Assembly: GCA_949128115.1 (NCBI GenBank) | Contig: OX421965.1 | Location: forward strand, 32,297,681 to 32,361,680 | Direction of reading: 5' to 3' | Length of the DNA stretch: 64,000 bases | DNA from: Anaspis maculata | Lineage: Eukaryota; Arthropoda; Insecta; Coleoptera; Scraptiidae | Shown here: in pieces, positions 1-10,935 of the stretch | How the letters are laid out: every line of letters begins with the position of its first letter | Position numbering within the stretch: the first letter of the stretch is position 1 | Made by a program: the position numbers and the translations under genes | Notes under the pieces: model-generated | The model's database searches: none | Told to the model about the DNA's origin: nothing | The model's input: the letters and a program-made list of their open reading frames with translations, nothing else

Positions 1-180
1 AAAATTTCATTTGATATCGGAAGAAAATTGCATTGGGCATCGTGTAGGTCCATTTTCAAATCAGACACGGTTTAGCTTTTCCGACGATGATTTTTTCAAA
101 ATAACAAATTTAATTTTCAAGTTTTCTTGTTTTTCACTCTATTCATCCCGAATGTCAACTTTTCAAGCAAAACCTTTAAA
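1..180 (+). repeat. Fragment of dispersed repeat R1, cut by window edge
   Basis: The first ~115 bases resemble 36104-36215 in the same orientation. Shared blocks include GATATCG, GCATCGTG/GCGTCGTG, AGGTC, GACACGG and ATTTTTTCAAAAT. The longer R1 copy is 35.36-37.08 kb. The left end lies outside the window. I see no coding potential. Confidence 0.55.
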
Positions 181-192
181 AGCATTAGTATA

Positions 193-340
193 GAGCTCCA
201 TTAGGCCCCCTTGTGTTCTTAATATCGTTTGAAGCCCTGCTGAGCCCCCTTGCATTTTTCCGGAGCCTCCGGAGTTCTATCGGTTTCTGTCCTCATGTGT
301 CGTTTGGAGCCCAGTTCCGGAGAAACTGTTTCAGTTGTTG
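193..340 (+). repeat. Degenerate minisatellite, GGAGCCC/CCCCCTTGTG type
   Basis: Two to three imperfect units contain GAGCCC, GGGCCCCCTTG-like blocks and TTTTC.TGTG. The same words in the same orientation fill the large array at 14090-14745, so this is a short outlying member of that family. Confidence 0.6.
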
Positions 341-2090
341 CTATTCAATCACACAGCACCTTTTATGTTATATATTCATGTTGGGATCTCAATAAAGACA
401 TCAAAAGAATGTACCCAAATCCCAATTAAACATCTCCCAGGACGTTATGTTCAGTTCCAATGACCGTTCAAGAAAATCAAGATTATTCGCAGTTTTCCAC
501 AGCAAAAGACCAATAGACCTATTTCCTATACATAGAAGCCCCTTTTGCCTCATCTGGACGCTCATTGGCGAGATTTGCCTCATTATCTCCCACAGCAACT
601 CTCAGGGCCGGCAACTTTAGATTTGAACGTGTGGTGCTGACTCACATATTTAAATAACTATACCGCGCAAGAGAGACGTCCGACACTTGTAATAATGGGC
701 GCTGCCATCTTGATGGTTATTTGGGGACTTTGGGTGCTGTGAACTGGCACCACTTCGCTGCTTGGCCACTTGACTAAGCACGACATTATTTTGCTTCTCC
801 CTCCAAGTACGTGGAATCAACACTAATAACATCAACTGGTAATGAACAGGTGAAGAAAAGGTGTGCGATCATTCCAGCGTCCAAAAGTTCGGTTTACTAC
901 GTGATGTTTATTTACACTGTCAAAAAGCTGTCACTTGACGTTTCGTTTACTCAGAGTACAGTGGCTCCCAACCATCAAACTTGATGTGATTATTTCGTAA
1001 TTTCAAGAAAACTAAATACACTTACGTGATGGTACTTGAGAAAACTGGATCGCTATTGTGAAATTGCAGAAGGTTTGATCAGTTTCACGGCCCTTAAGAT
1101 ATTTTTTGTTTTTTTTTTTGGAGTTTTGGAAAGATGGAGGGTCAAAAGGTAGTCTTCGACCCTTTCTATCCTATCCTTCCCTTCTCCTCTTTCCTAAATG
1201 TCAGAAGGCCTCCGACTAGCGCCTCCCTTTAGATCCAGTGACACGTTGCTCGTCAATTTGGTAGTGCAAGAACATGGTGGATCAAAATTAGATGTATTTG
1301 AGCTCCAATGGATGACAGGTTGAAATTCCGGCACTTTTATTGTTGACATCCTGTTGTGTCACCTATACGGCGTCATCCATGGCATAGAAGCTAAACCGAC
1401 CCGTTCAAAAGGGGGTGGCAATATTGAGAACATGGCAATATTTGGCGAACCTACCACATACATTTCTTGTGTTTTTCAAATCGGTAAAATACAGTCGGTG
1501 TTCAGAAGGGGATGAAAAGAGGTCCAACCCCCCCCCCCTCTAAATTCTGAGTCACTGATTGTTTCTAAACAAATTCAGTTTTCAAGCATAGCAGATTATT
1601 TCGGAAATGAAATACTTGGAATCGACTCAGTGGTTTCAAAGTTATGATGAAAAAATGATATTTTTATCAACTTTGAAGGGCTGTGTTTCCGTGATTTCCA
1701 AGAAAATCGGTACGGATAACGAACATGAACTTCCATAATTCCAAAAATCAAATACCTGAATTTTTTTGAACATTTTTCTGGCATTCTTGGAGCATTTCCC
1801 CAAACTATCCTGAACTTTTTTCTACGGTCGGTCGGTTCGTAACATCTTGCATACCGTAGTACTCTCAAAATGCTGGAATGATGCTTTCAAAGACATCCGG
1901 TATTTTTCAAATCCAAAATTTTGCCGCCGCCCTGCCAGTTAAAATTTGATATCTTCACTCGTAGGTATGTATACAGGATGTTTCAGGAGCAGGCACCCAG
2001 CTATGTGCATATCCTGGAATCAAATATTCACAAATATAGAGTTCCTGATAAGAATTAATTGCAAAAGCTGCTTCCTCAAGAAAGTTACGA
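341..2090. other. No supported feature
   Basis: Non-coding-looking sequence. The open frames are all under 95 codons and resemble nothing I know. Homopolymer runs occur at about 1108-1120 (T) and 1531-1540 (C). Confidence 0.6.
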
Positions 2091-2094
2091 GGAG

Positions 2095-2310
2095 CTTGTG
2101 GTGTGGTGGCCAGCGCGGTCGACTACCACTTCAGAGTTCGCGGGTTCGACCCCCGTCAGGAACGGATTTTGGAATGCCTGCTAAATGCAAGACGTGTGTC
2201 GCATAGCACGTATGAAATACGAATGATGGGATGGTGCCATACAACAAGCACTATATAACGGTAAGCTAGATGGGAGGGTTTAAACTTAAATAATGCTGCT
2301 CCCGTACACC
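2095..2310 (+). mobile_element. tRNA-derived SINE
   Basis: The head contains both internal RNA polymerase III promoter boxes. An A box, TGGCCAGCGCGG, is at 2107-2118. A near-perfect B box, GGTTCGACCCC, is at 2143-2153. The spacing is normal for a tRNA gene. The surrounding sequence does not fold as a complete tRNA with an acceptor stem, and a tRNA-unrelated body follows (GAATGCCTGCTAAATGCAAG onward). That is the usual SINE layout. The 3' limit is uncertain because no clear tail or target duplication was found. Confidence 0.8.
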
Positions 2311-3835
2311 ATGGCGCTAGTGTCAAATTTCAGTTACTAAATCCTAGTGATTTTATGGCTGTGTTGTTGGCCGTTGTCGATTTATCGATCGGCATGTTGC
2401 GAGCGATCAAGCCACGCGATTGGCCCAATTTCAAATGTATGAAGACAGCCATTTTCAACGTGATTTCTGTTGGATATTCGATTGTGTTTATTCCCATTCC
2501 GCCATTACGCGAAGTATGAAGTGCAATCTGTGCCCATCGTTCGATTTTTGCTTTTATTTCGTTTCGAAAATGATGAAAAGAAACAAATTGATGCTGTGTG
2601 TTGGAGGTTGGAGTTCCGTGATGTGGGAAACGGCGGGGGCGAAGTCTCAGCGACTTCCTCAGGTGGTGGTAAGCTCCAGGACCTGAGATGATGTCCATTT
2701 TGCGGCGCCTTTTCAAGTTCCCGGTGCCAACCGGGCAAGTTCCGAGCACCCTCCGATTTATTCGGCAACTTGATAAATTCAATAAAAATGTACCTAGGTT
2801 ATTCCATACTCATTTTTAAGAGGATTATAATTTGCTGGGTCTAATAAAGATGTTGTAAATAATAATAATGTTTTTCATGTTCATTTTCTCATTATTTCTT
2901 TAATTTGACCGTAATTTCCACTTTTTATTAAATTCTGTTATTGAAGAAGTTGGATTTTTCCACTCCCATAACTACAAAAATTGATAAAATGGAAAACAAA
3001 ACTTCCAATAATATGAAATATTTTGCACATTATCGATTCATTCGAATTTTCCAGTGCCGCGCAATTCTAGTTTTGCTCCCGTCCGCTTGATGGCGCTCGT
3101 AACTTGGCTCCACCTTCTAACTTGGCCGTTACACTTATATGTATGTGATGATGACCCTATGCGATGTAGGTGGTCGTTAAAAATCCCTACCCTGTCTTGG
3201 AACACACAGGGGTTCGGCAAAATTCTTTTCGTGCTGCTATAACCGAAAATGCCAATATCCGCTTGGCGTCCTGCACTGTGATATTCAGAAAATGATCTAG
3301 AGCGGCAAAGTAAAAACAACACGTTAAAGATAAACTAATTTTGCAAAATCATTCACAATTCAAGAGAGACCACGTTTCAAATGTTATAGCTTGAAATTTT
3401 CGGTTTAAATCAGTTAAAATTATAAATAATCACTTTAAAAATTGACATTTTAGGGTCATTTTTCTGATAGCTGTTGGTACAATTGCAGAATGATTTTTGA
3501 CGTTTTGTGGCGCGAACGTTCAAAAGTGATTAATTCATGACATTTTCTGTGTTTCGTCGTCACACAAACACTAGATCTCAGGGATTTCGGAATTTTTGGG
3601 GGATGGTCCTTCCAATTGGGAAGGGGGAGGGCGGTTTTCGCAAGAAAATTCAAACATAGGACGCAATTTTCCACATCGACACTTGACACAGAAAGATCTG
3701 CATCTAGTAGGTATATGCTTCGTGCCTTGGTGATGAATGGCAGAAGAACCAACTTGAAATTTATTTCAATGATTTATTTTGATATGATCTTATATTTATA
3801 ATTTTATCAAAAGCAGCGCTAAAGACGATGTATGC
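2311..3835. other. No supported feature (150-codon open frame not accepted)
   Basis: An open frame of 150 codons lies on the minus strand at 2330-2782 and overlaps open frames in other phases. It shows no recognisable domain and no splice or promoter context, so I treat it as chance. The rest is AT-rich and featureless. Confidence 0.55.
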
Positions 3836-3946
3836 TACTTGCGCTGAAAACGGCATAGCATAACTCTCTCACATGCAGCTCTCAGCCTAGGGCCTCGAGC
3901 TGCATCCACGTTCGTTATGCTATGCCCGGTTTTTGGCGCTATAGTA
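3836..3946. mobile_element. Foldback hairpin MITE (~110 bp)
   Basis: The left arm GCGCTGAAAACGGCATAGCA (3841 on) pairs with the right arm ending at 3939 (TGCTATGCCCGGTTTTTGGC). The loop itself pairs again: GCAGCTC with GAGCTGC. TACT/AGTA flank the arms. Nearly the whole element can fold into one hairpin. Confidence 0.75.
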
Positions 3947-4224
3947 ACATAAAATACTATTTCGTTATAGTGAAGGGAAGCATTCACCGGCGTCGGTGTT
4001 ACGCCTTGTTGCGGAAAGAGATCGACGTTAAATAAACGAATAAAAAAAAGAAAGTACGACACCACCCCTCAAAGTTCAATTCGAAAAAAATTTCAACAAA
4101 ACTTTTTTACGGTTTAACCGATCAACGTCGAATTTTCAAAATACCTCAGCTATCTCCTTGAACCCCTGAATGGATCGGCAACCCGTTATACTGCAATTTA
4201 ATTCAACTTATTTGAATTAAATCA

Positions 4225-4320
4225 CGTTTCCCGCTTTTGAACCGCCTGGCAGATAATCATCTAGTATCAGGACGTCATCCTGTTGTGCTTTTTTTTTGTT
4301 CGAGGATAGAGGTCTCGAGC
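4225..4320 (+). repeat. Dispersed repeat, partner at 44025-44117
   Basis: This matches the reverse complement of 44025-44117 over ~95 bp. The shared core includes ATCATCTAGTATCAG and CATCCTGTTGTGCTTTTTT. Class unknown. Confidence 0.7.
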
Positions 4321-5136
4321 ATGTTGAAACCGATCCGACTACGTGTTTGAACACATTAAGACACCGTTATATGTTTTAACATTGACCTGTATGTACAAGT
4401 CAAAATGTTTAAATCATGGCTTGCTCCTACACTTAGTCCTATATACCTTCACACTGTAGGCTAAAATATCTAAAATATCTAAGCTGTTCACGAAGAGATG
4501 AGTTTCCTCTAATTATTTATTTCAGATGTCTCAACACCCCAACTATTCTGTGCCCCAACCCTCCGACGAACACCTGATTCTACACCTTGACCTACATTTA
4601 TTTCTGACTGGTTTTCGTGATTCAATGTTCTTTTTGTGGTTCAATCAGATCCAACATTTCTGTTAGTGTTAAAGAGGTTTTGCAAGGGTTAGGCCGGGCT
4701 TCTAGACACTGAAAAACTGGAGAGTGACTTCGACCACGAATGCAATCTAAGATTTGTGGGCCGGTGTGTGCGGTATTCTCCTTTTTGTGGAGCATCTTTT
4801 CAAAGGCTAACGCTCTTTTTGGGCTATGGTTTTCTTTTATCTGTTTGGAAAGGATTGAATATGGCTGGCTTTTGTAGAGGCTTTAAGCCTGGTTTCGCCG
4901 TGAATCGCCCTCAACGCTTGGAAAGATTCTTGTTGTTGCGAGGTTCTATAACCGGAAATATTGAACCGAATTTCACCCTTCCAAAAACTTTCGAACCGAT
5001 GGTGTACGCGAAACAGTTGCTGATGTGGAGAACTTTTTTTTTAGCACGCCCCGTATACGTGCTAGTTCGTTGTTGTTTACCAGTCCGTGAGAGAATGGCG
5101 CACTCAGGAAAAACAAAACGCATATAATTGACTATA
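4321..5136. other. No supported feature
   Basis: There are open frames on both strands at 4756-5127 (123 codons +, 70 codons -) without recognisable motifs. They lie next to a CAGGGTG element end, so they may be relic transposon sequence, but I cannot support that. Confidence 0.45.
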
Positions 5137-5160
5137 CAGGGTGTTCGCCAAAAAGCCGAT
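5135..5160 (+). repeat. Isolated CAGGGTG element terminus
   Basis: TA followed by CAGGGTGTTCGCCAAAAAG at 5137. This is the signature of the TA-flanked palindromic elements elsewhere in the window, but no matching right end was found nearby. It is probably a truncated copy. Confidence 0.5.
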
Positions 5161-5403
5161 GCGGAGGGGTGTCGAAATAATCCTTATCCTAACACTAAAT
5201 AATCGCCGTCTACACTATACTATGTCTGGTCGAGCCCTAATAACAATTCATTTTATTAAGTCTCTATCTGAACGGTGGCGTCGTTGAGTACTGGATTAGT
5301 CTCATCGGTTCCAAATAAAAACGTTTGCATTCCAGGAGCAAGCTTATACGTTCTCAATATCTTCACTTGACGGCTCTTCATGGTATAAGAAGTGCCTACT
5401 ATA

Positions 5404-6480
5404 CAGGGTGGCCCATCGAGAACAGAACAGAGGGGTTTTCGGGCATTTTACCTCATTTTTTTGTGAAAAGCTCGAACAGGTCGATTTTTAAATTGAGGGG
5501 GACATCTAAAACATACATTCGCGGACTTATATCTTTAGCCCCCTCACCCCCACCTGCCTCAACTTCGAAGTTTCAAATGACACCACCCACTTTGCGATAC
5601 ATCAAATTGAAGAGAATTAAATTCTATTTTTTAAAAAATATTTCTATAATTTTCAACTCCACTCCCCTTCTTCGTAAAATTGTCAGAGTTTCCAATGCAA
5701 TATTTTTGATCTCTTAATTCTCTTCAGTATAGTCATCGTCATCCTGCACAGCATCGGGGGAGGAAGTTTTCTGTGTGAAAAGTGCCACCCAAATTTACCC
5801 CTTCACTCCCCCACCTCAACTTCACAATCTAAAATGACACTACCTACTTTGTGATACATCAAATCGAAGGGAAGTGAATTCTGTTCCTGAATAAAATATT
5901 TTCAGAATTTTCAAAAAGCCCCCTTTCCCCCTAAAATACTCCGAATGTTCCATTTATCAGGAGAGGGGTTGAAAATTTCAAAAAAATTGTTTCCAGAAAG
6001 AGAAATCAATTTCCTTTTATTCGATGTATCACAAAGTAGGCGGTGTCTGTAACGTTTTGAAATTGGGGTGGGGGAGAAAAAAGGGGTGAATTTGGGTAAC
6101 ACTTTTCTCCACCGAAAATTTTCTCCTTAGATGCTATTTAGGATGACGCTGATTAAATTGAAGAGAATTGAGCGGTCAAGGATAAAAAATGGTGCAGTCA
6201 GAGAAATTTAGGAAAATGGGGGGTGGGGTTGAAAGTTTTGGAAATATTTTACCAGGAAAAGAATTTGATTCTCTTTGATTTGATGTATCGCAAAGTAGAT
6301 GATGTCATTTGAAATTCCAAAGTTGAGGTGGGTAGGGTGAGGGGGCTGAAGATAAAAATTTGCCAATGTATGTTTCCGATGTCCCCCTCGATAAAAAAAT
6401 CGACCTGTCTGAGCTTTTTTCGAAAAAATGATGTAAAATGCCCGAAAACTCCTCTGTTCTGTTTTCGTTGGGCCACCCTG
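5404..6480. mobile_element. CAGGGTG-family palindromic element, 1.08 kb
   Basis: It runs from CAGGGTGGCCCA at 5404 to TGGGCCACCCTG ending at 6480, with TA on both sides. The arms are inverted copies over most of their length and the axis is near 5942. Outer blocks such as TTTTCGGGCATTTTAC pair with GTAAAATGCCCGAAAA. Inner blocks around 5790-5900 pair with 6000-6110. Each arm repeats an 'acatcaaat.gaag.gaa' module, so the arms also carry internal direct repeats. No transposase remains. Confidence 0.85.
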
Positions 6481-6518
6481 TATATTCCTTAAAGTCCTCC
6501 AATTATTTTTGATGTGAG

Positions 6519-6606
6519 CATTTTGTTCTTGCTCTGTTTGTGCGAGAAGCTGCTAAGGAAATCCTTCCTAGCAACTCCTTGGAACAAACGAAGTAGAGCA
6601 AAAATG
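6519..6606. mobile_element. Small imperfect hairpin repeat
   Basis: CATTTTG..CTTGCTCTGTTTGT on the left is the imperfect complement of ACAAACGAAGTAGAGCAAAAATG on the right, with a GCTAAGGAA/TTCCTAGC inner stem. It is MITE-like; target duplication not determined. Confidence 0.6.
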
Positions 6607-7387
6607 CCTCGACATCCCTTTTTTCCCGTTTTGTAGACGGTTCAGAGAACCAGAAATTAGTGAAAATCGAACATTTATTAAGAAATTGTATACAAAAAAA
6701 ATTGGACGTTCTGTAACGGACACAACAATGTGGTTCAACTAAATTGTCCAGGCGGAGATGAACACTTTTGATAATCCAATTTTCACAAGCAGGGTCGAAG
6801 ATGGAAAAATAATGAGTAGTGGAAGCAGCAAATTATTTTCTGAAGGTTCCCACTGCTGAGTTCAAAACCGGATGTTCCAGTTTGGGCGAGGGGCTCCAGC
6901 GAATTCAATACTTGTAAAATAAAACGTTGCACAAAAACTACTTTGAATAATGCCACACCATCCAGTATCCAAAAAAACTAATCCACAGAAAACTTGCATG
7001 GACACTAAACTTGCTATAATAACTAGTATTTTATTCAAAAATGGAACTTTGAAAAATTAGGCGAACAAACAATTTGTTTATAATTTGTTGCTTTGACAAT
7101 ATCTCACAGCCACTGCGAAACCCTGCCCTGTCCGCCCTGTCCCTGTGCGCTGCAAATTCCCATTTTGGAGGGCTGAATCGGGGGATTCCGGGACTTGAGG
7201 TGTGAATCGGTCGAGCCGAGAAAGATCACCAATCACGGACAGGAAGTGACGCTGGCGTCACCTGGAATGGAGGAGTCGCGGCTCAAGCTGAACTCCCAGA
7301 CGTCAACCTCTCGATAACGTCGCCGCGGCAGTTTTACGGGAAGTGCGTAGACCCCGGTCGTACTTGAAGGGGGCTGAACTTGTTCCA
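6607..7387. other. No supported feature
   Basis: I see no repeat structure or coding signal. The 93-codon minus-strand frame at 7233-7514 runs into the palindrome that follows. Confidence 0.5.
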
Positions 7388-7642
7388 GAATTTTGTATCT
7401 ATATTCCATACACTTTTTATTTTTAGTGGAATGACTTTTTGGAGCAAAAATAAAGTGACAAGCTGAGGCGCTATAGGAAATTACGGCCAATGGCCGCCGA
7501 TAGTTTTGCTCCAAAACTTTGCAGGTGCCATAAACCGTAGCCCGTGGCTGTAGCCCCCCCAGCTTGTTACTTTATTTTTGCTCCAAAAAGTCATTTCACT
7601 GAAAATAGAAAGTGTATGGGATATACGTTGAATATTTCGATA
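7388..7642. mobile_element. Palindromic repeat, ~255 bp
   Basis: The left arm around 7398-7470 (AGTGGAATGACTTTTTGGAG, then CAAAAATAAAGT) is the complement of the right arm around 7561-7630. The loop is ~85 bp. A single diverged arm of the same family sits at 59170-59245. Confidence 0.75.
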
Positions 7643-7934
7643 TATGTATAATCATCTTTGTGGAAAATTATTAAACTAAACAGCGACTTCGTCGGAATTG
7701 GATCAGTTCAAACATTCAGGGTTTGTTCCTGGCGGCTTGGTGCCGGAGAATACCCTTATCTTGTAACAGATTTACGAGAGATCTTCGTATTTCAGCCTTT
7801 TTCCACCGCAGGTTTGTTCATTTTGCTAAATATTCACTATTTGTTTCAATAACTGTACATTCTTGGGCTGACATTCTGTGTTTCGAGCCCTGAAGATGAA
7901 TGCTTACAGCGTTCACGCTTCTCTTTAGAAGCAA

Positions 7935-8190
7935 TTCGAGGGCTTCACGGCAGTACCTCGTAACTGAAAAGTGGGGCTTTTTACAGGAGCCCAAAGAGCC
8001 TCATTTGAAGTCCAATAGTACAGGAACTTACGATATTTTGCAATGAACTGCAAACAGTAACTGTTCTTTGATAACATTGCAAAATATCGTCATTTTCTGC
8101 ACTATTCCCGGAATTCAAATCAGTTGTTTTTGCTCTCCTGTGAAAAGTTCTATTTTTCAGTTACGAGGTACTGCTCGTGAAGCTCTCGAA
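7935..8190. mobile_element. Palindromic MITE-like repeat, 256 bp
   Basis: The terminal arms TTCGAGGGCTTCACG...CAGTACCTCGTAACTGAAAA and their complement (ending CTCTCGAA at 8190) bracket an inner stem. In that stem, AACTTACGATATTTTGCAATG pairs with its near-complement at ~8075-8100. Confidence 0.75.
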
Positions 8191-8462
8191 TATACCACCT
8201 GAGGTACCTATTATCATTTTTGTAAGCTTGGGTTTCTCTAAAATTTTAGGCTTTTCACGTTCGTGTGTTCGTTCAAGTGTTTTGGTACCTTGTCCATCAA
8301 GTGGCCGGATTCTCGAATCACATCCTTTGGAACCATTCCGTGAAGTTGTTGGAATACTTCTTGTGCTAAGATTGCAAGAAAACTTCACTGTATGTACCAT
8401 TTTCATTGTAATTTGTCGCTCTCATGGACTACCGTCAATCGCCCGCTGACTTTTGGAAAAGT
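8191..8462. other. No supported feature
   Basis: Open frames on both strands (81-90 codons) show no recognisable motif. Confidence 0.4.
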
Positions 8463-8665
8463 GCACGGTGCGGCGACAAAATATCCCCGCTAAAAATATC
8501 CCAGCCAAAAATATCCCCGCCAATAATATCCCAGACAACAATATCCCCGCGACAAAATATCTCAGGCCAAAAATATCCCCGCCAATAAAATCCCAGCCAA
8601 AAATATCCCCGCGAGAAAATATCCCAGGCCAAAAATATCCCTGCCAATAATATTTAGGCCAAAAA
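8463..8665 (+). repeat. Tandem array, AATATCCC(C/A)G(C/A)C units
   Basis: About eleven imperfect units of ~16-20 bp alternate CCCCGC and CCCAGC endings, joined by AAAA/AATA. Because several units are multiples of three, an open frame rich in Asn-Ile-Pro runs through them. This is a by-product of the repeat. Confidence 0.85.
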
Positions 8666-8864
8666 TTTTCCCGTGAAACCTGTGCACACTGCACATAGAC
8701 CCAGTCAGGTACGTCCAAAGAGCGGTAATTTCCGGCTACACTATACATTTTTGACTCGAAAACAACTCTTTGACGCGAAAGTGTGTGCCATAGACTTCGT
8801 TAGGTGCCCAAGGGGCTGTTTGTAACATCCGACCGTGACACTGTTTTCTGACTTAAAATCAACG

Positions 8865-9020
8865 TGGACATTTCACCGACAACCAAATTACCGACTAGCG
8901 AATCCACCGACAGGTCAACTCACTGACTCACAAATCCACCGACAGGGTATTTCACCGACTTGCTGATTCACCAACTCACCGACTCACCAAATCACCGACA
9001 AGACATTTTACAGGCCGATT
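8865..9020 (+). repeat. Tandem array, CACCGACTCACCGAC type
   Basis: Roughly ten imperfect units contain (T/C)ACCGAC, with spacers of 5-20 bp (ATTACCGACTAGCG, AATCCACCGACAGG, ACTCACCGACTCACC). The array lies inside composite A. Confidence 0.75.
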
Positions 9021-9029
9021 TTTGACTTA

Positions 9030-9460
9030 ATTGTATAGCCGATAAGGAGTCTATTTTCGTCTCAAGTATCATCCTTCTTTTCGGACCCACCATGATAAAG
9101 AACTGATTTTTCACTCAAGCATTCTCGTTCTTTCCAGATCCACCGGATAAAAATCTATTTTTGATTCAAGAGGCATAAGGCCCACCAGATAATGAGTTCA
9201 TTTTCGACTCAAGTATCATCCTTCTCTTCAGACCCAACCAGATAAAGAACTGATTCTTGACTCAAGCATCCTCCTTCTTTTTACACCCATCAGATGAGAA
9301 GTTCGTTTTTTACTCAAGTAGGTATCCTTTATTTCAGACATAGCTACTACATAGATTAATAGTCTTTTTTTGACTCAAGCATTCATCTTTTCAGACCAGC
9401 CAAGAAGTTTATTTTTGACTAGAGTATCATCCTTCTTTTTAGACTCATTAAATACGGTAG
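9030..9460 (+). repeat. Degenerate ~60-bp tandem array, TTTTTGACTCAAG type
   Basis: Repeated modules read TTTTTGACTCAAG(C/T)ATC.TCCTTCTTTTC.GACCCA.CAGATAA. Six to seven copies are visible, each ~55-65 bp and individually diverged. Confidence 0.75.
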
Positions 9461-9467
9461 GTAATAT

Positions 9468-9645
9468 ATATTTTTGGCCTGGGAAATTGTGTGGCAATGA
9501 TATTTTTGGCTGGAGTATTTTAGGCTGGCATATTTTTGGCTGGGATTATATTGGCGGGAATATTTTTGTCTTGGAATATTTTGTCGCGGAGATATTTTGG
9601 GCTGGGATTTTATTGGCCGGGATATTTTTGGCTGGGATATTCTGT
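9468..9645 (-). repeat. Inverted counterpart of the AATATCCC array
   Basis: Units read GATATTTTTGGCTGG and GGAATATTTTGTCGCGG, the reverse complement of the array at 8463-8665. About ten units. Confidence 0.85.
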
Positions 9646-9768
9646 TACCCGATCAAGTGCGCTATGTTCAATAATTAGTGGCCTTGATGCATTAGCTATA
9701 TGATTTGATTTGTGCTAATACCAATCAGCATCTCATTTAAAAGAAAACCGTAGCATTTGGTTTTATGG

Positions 9769-9895
9769 TACCATTGCGGTCGAAATAAAGTGGACGACAG
9801 TTGACAATTTTTTTTGGGATTCTGGCCTTAAGTTCGCACGACAGCAAGCCAACTCGTTGACAATGTCGTCCACTTTATAATGTCTGCAACCGTAC
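9769..9895. mobile_element. TA-flanked hairpin MITE
   Basis: The left end TACCATTGCGGTCG...ATAAAGTGGACGACA pairs with TGTCGTCCACTTTAT...TGCAACCGTA on the right. TTGACAA/TTGACAA blocks flank a ~40-bp loop. The arms are ~35 bp with small bulges. Confidence 0.7.
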
Positions 9896-10297
9896 ATTCA
9901 CAATTTATACGAAATTCAATTCCATCTTTCAAACAAAAAAAAAAAACAACAACAATGTTTGAACTCGGCGCTTGATTGGATTTTCAACAGAAATCACGGT
10001 TTCCCATTTCACAAACCTCAGGTTGCACAGCTGTGAGACCCGCTTCCGTTTGTTTTTGGTTTGAAACGTGTAGGTACTCATTTCGAAAAACACTCAACCC
10101 AATGAAGCCTAGAATATTACTACCACGTTTTTTTTTTCCTGGTAATCATTTATTTAGCTTTGACGTTTCTGGTTATTTTGAAAGACCACACTAAAAACAT
10201 AGCCTATGTTGTGAATCTAGACGAAAACAATAATTGCACGTTCATTTTCTAAATTCATTGTTTCTAGAACTAGCACAAATAGCGTAGTTTATTGTAT
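9896..10297. other. No supported feature
   Basis: AT-rich, with poly-A and poly-T runs. No structure recognised. Confidence 0.5.
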
Positions 10298-10349
10298 TTC
10301 CCCTTGTGTATATTTCTGGATCTTTCCCCTTGTGTACATTTCTGGATCT
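10298..10349 (+). repeat. 26-bp tandem duplication
   Basis: Two adjacent 26-bp units (10298-10323 and 10324-10349) differ at one position (TGTATATTTC against TGTACATTTC). They end three bases before the hairpin that starts at 10353. Confidence 0.9.
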
Positions 10350-10352
10350 AAG

Positions 10353-10476
10353 TACCGTATGATCAAAAACTTTCCCCCTCTAGGCAGGCTGTGGTCTGGT
10401 CGTTGGCAGGCAAACGAGGGTGATTTTGGCCAGGTCACAGCCTACCTAGAAGAGGAAAGTTTTTGATCATACGGTA
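10353..10476. mobile_element. Foldback MITE, TACCGTATGATC family, copy 1
   Basis: The 124-bp hairpin starts TACCGTATGATCAAAAACTT and ends with its exact complement. The stem extends ~41 bp to GGCTGTG/CACAGCC with about four mismatches. The loop is ~40 bp. TA is at both ends. A second family member, with a different but equally self-complementary stem, is at 43805-43927. Confidence 0.9.
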
Positions 10477-10935
10477 TTCAATTAGTTACTTTGAGGTTTT
10501 ATGTCCAACTACTGAATTTGAAAGAATACGACCAAGATTTGTTTTCAATAAAACTTTCAAACCGAAATCTGCTCCTGTCTATTTTTGTATGACACCGTCG
10601 TGATTTCAGGTTTGTGTACGAATTGTCATTACAGCTTAGAGTGTAGGAACAGAGTTGCTGCGTAATTACAAATCTGTGGCGCCTTGAAGATCCTCTGAAT
10701 CCAGCCTTCTCCACTAGCTGGCCCGGCCGCAGTAATTCTATCTCAACTTTAATAGAATAGTGAACTTCTCTCGTTTGAGTTGCTACACGCGTGAGCTCCA
10801 TCATACATCTCCACGACAAAGCTCGATCATAAGCACCAATCCCAACTCACCAAACCTAACCCTCCGCTCGCCTAAGTCATCACTCCGTTACAAGAGATAC
10901 CGAAACGAGAGAACTCGCTTCTATCGGGTCTGGTT
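10477..10935. other. No supported feature
   Basis: The open frame on the minus strand at 10499-10819 (106 codons) has no recognisable domain. Confidence 0.45.

Larger units (their letters stand above)
8463..9645. mobile_element. Foldback-like composite A: inverted minisatellite ends with internal arrays
   Basis: An array of AATATCCCCGCC/AATATCCCAGCC units at the left end (8463-8665) reappears as its reverse complement (TTTTTGGCTGGGATATT units) at the right end (9468-9645). Between them are two unrelated degenerate arrays. Known Foldback elements of Drosophila have terminal inverted repeats built of direct subrepeats, and this matches that architecture. No transposase is present. Exact ends and target duplication are unresolved, so membership in a Foldback family is inference. 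Confidence 0.55.

Noticed and set aside
2100..2165. Functional tRNA gene
   Set aside because: Both promoter boxes are present, but no acceptor stem or plausible anticodon arm could be formed, and a SINE-type body follows.
2330..2782. 150-codon open frame on the minus strand, the second longest uninterrupted non-transposon frame
   Set aside because: No recognisable domain; Arg/His/Asn-rich composition; equally open frames overlap in other phases. There is no splice, promoter or poly-A context that fits.
8435..8748. Open frames with Asn-Ile-Pro or Gly-Ile-Phe-Leu repeats
   Set aside because: They are read-throughs of the AATATCCC tandem array on either strand, not a repetitive protein gene.
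8463..9645. Short regularly spaced repeats considered as a CRISPR array
   Set aside because: Units are imperfect, spacers are not unique fixed-length sequences, no cas genes occur, and the DNA is clearly eukaryotic.
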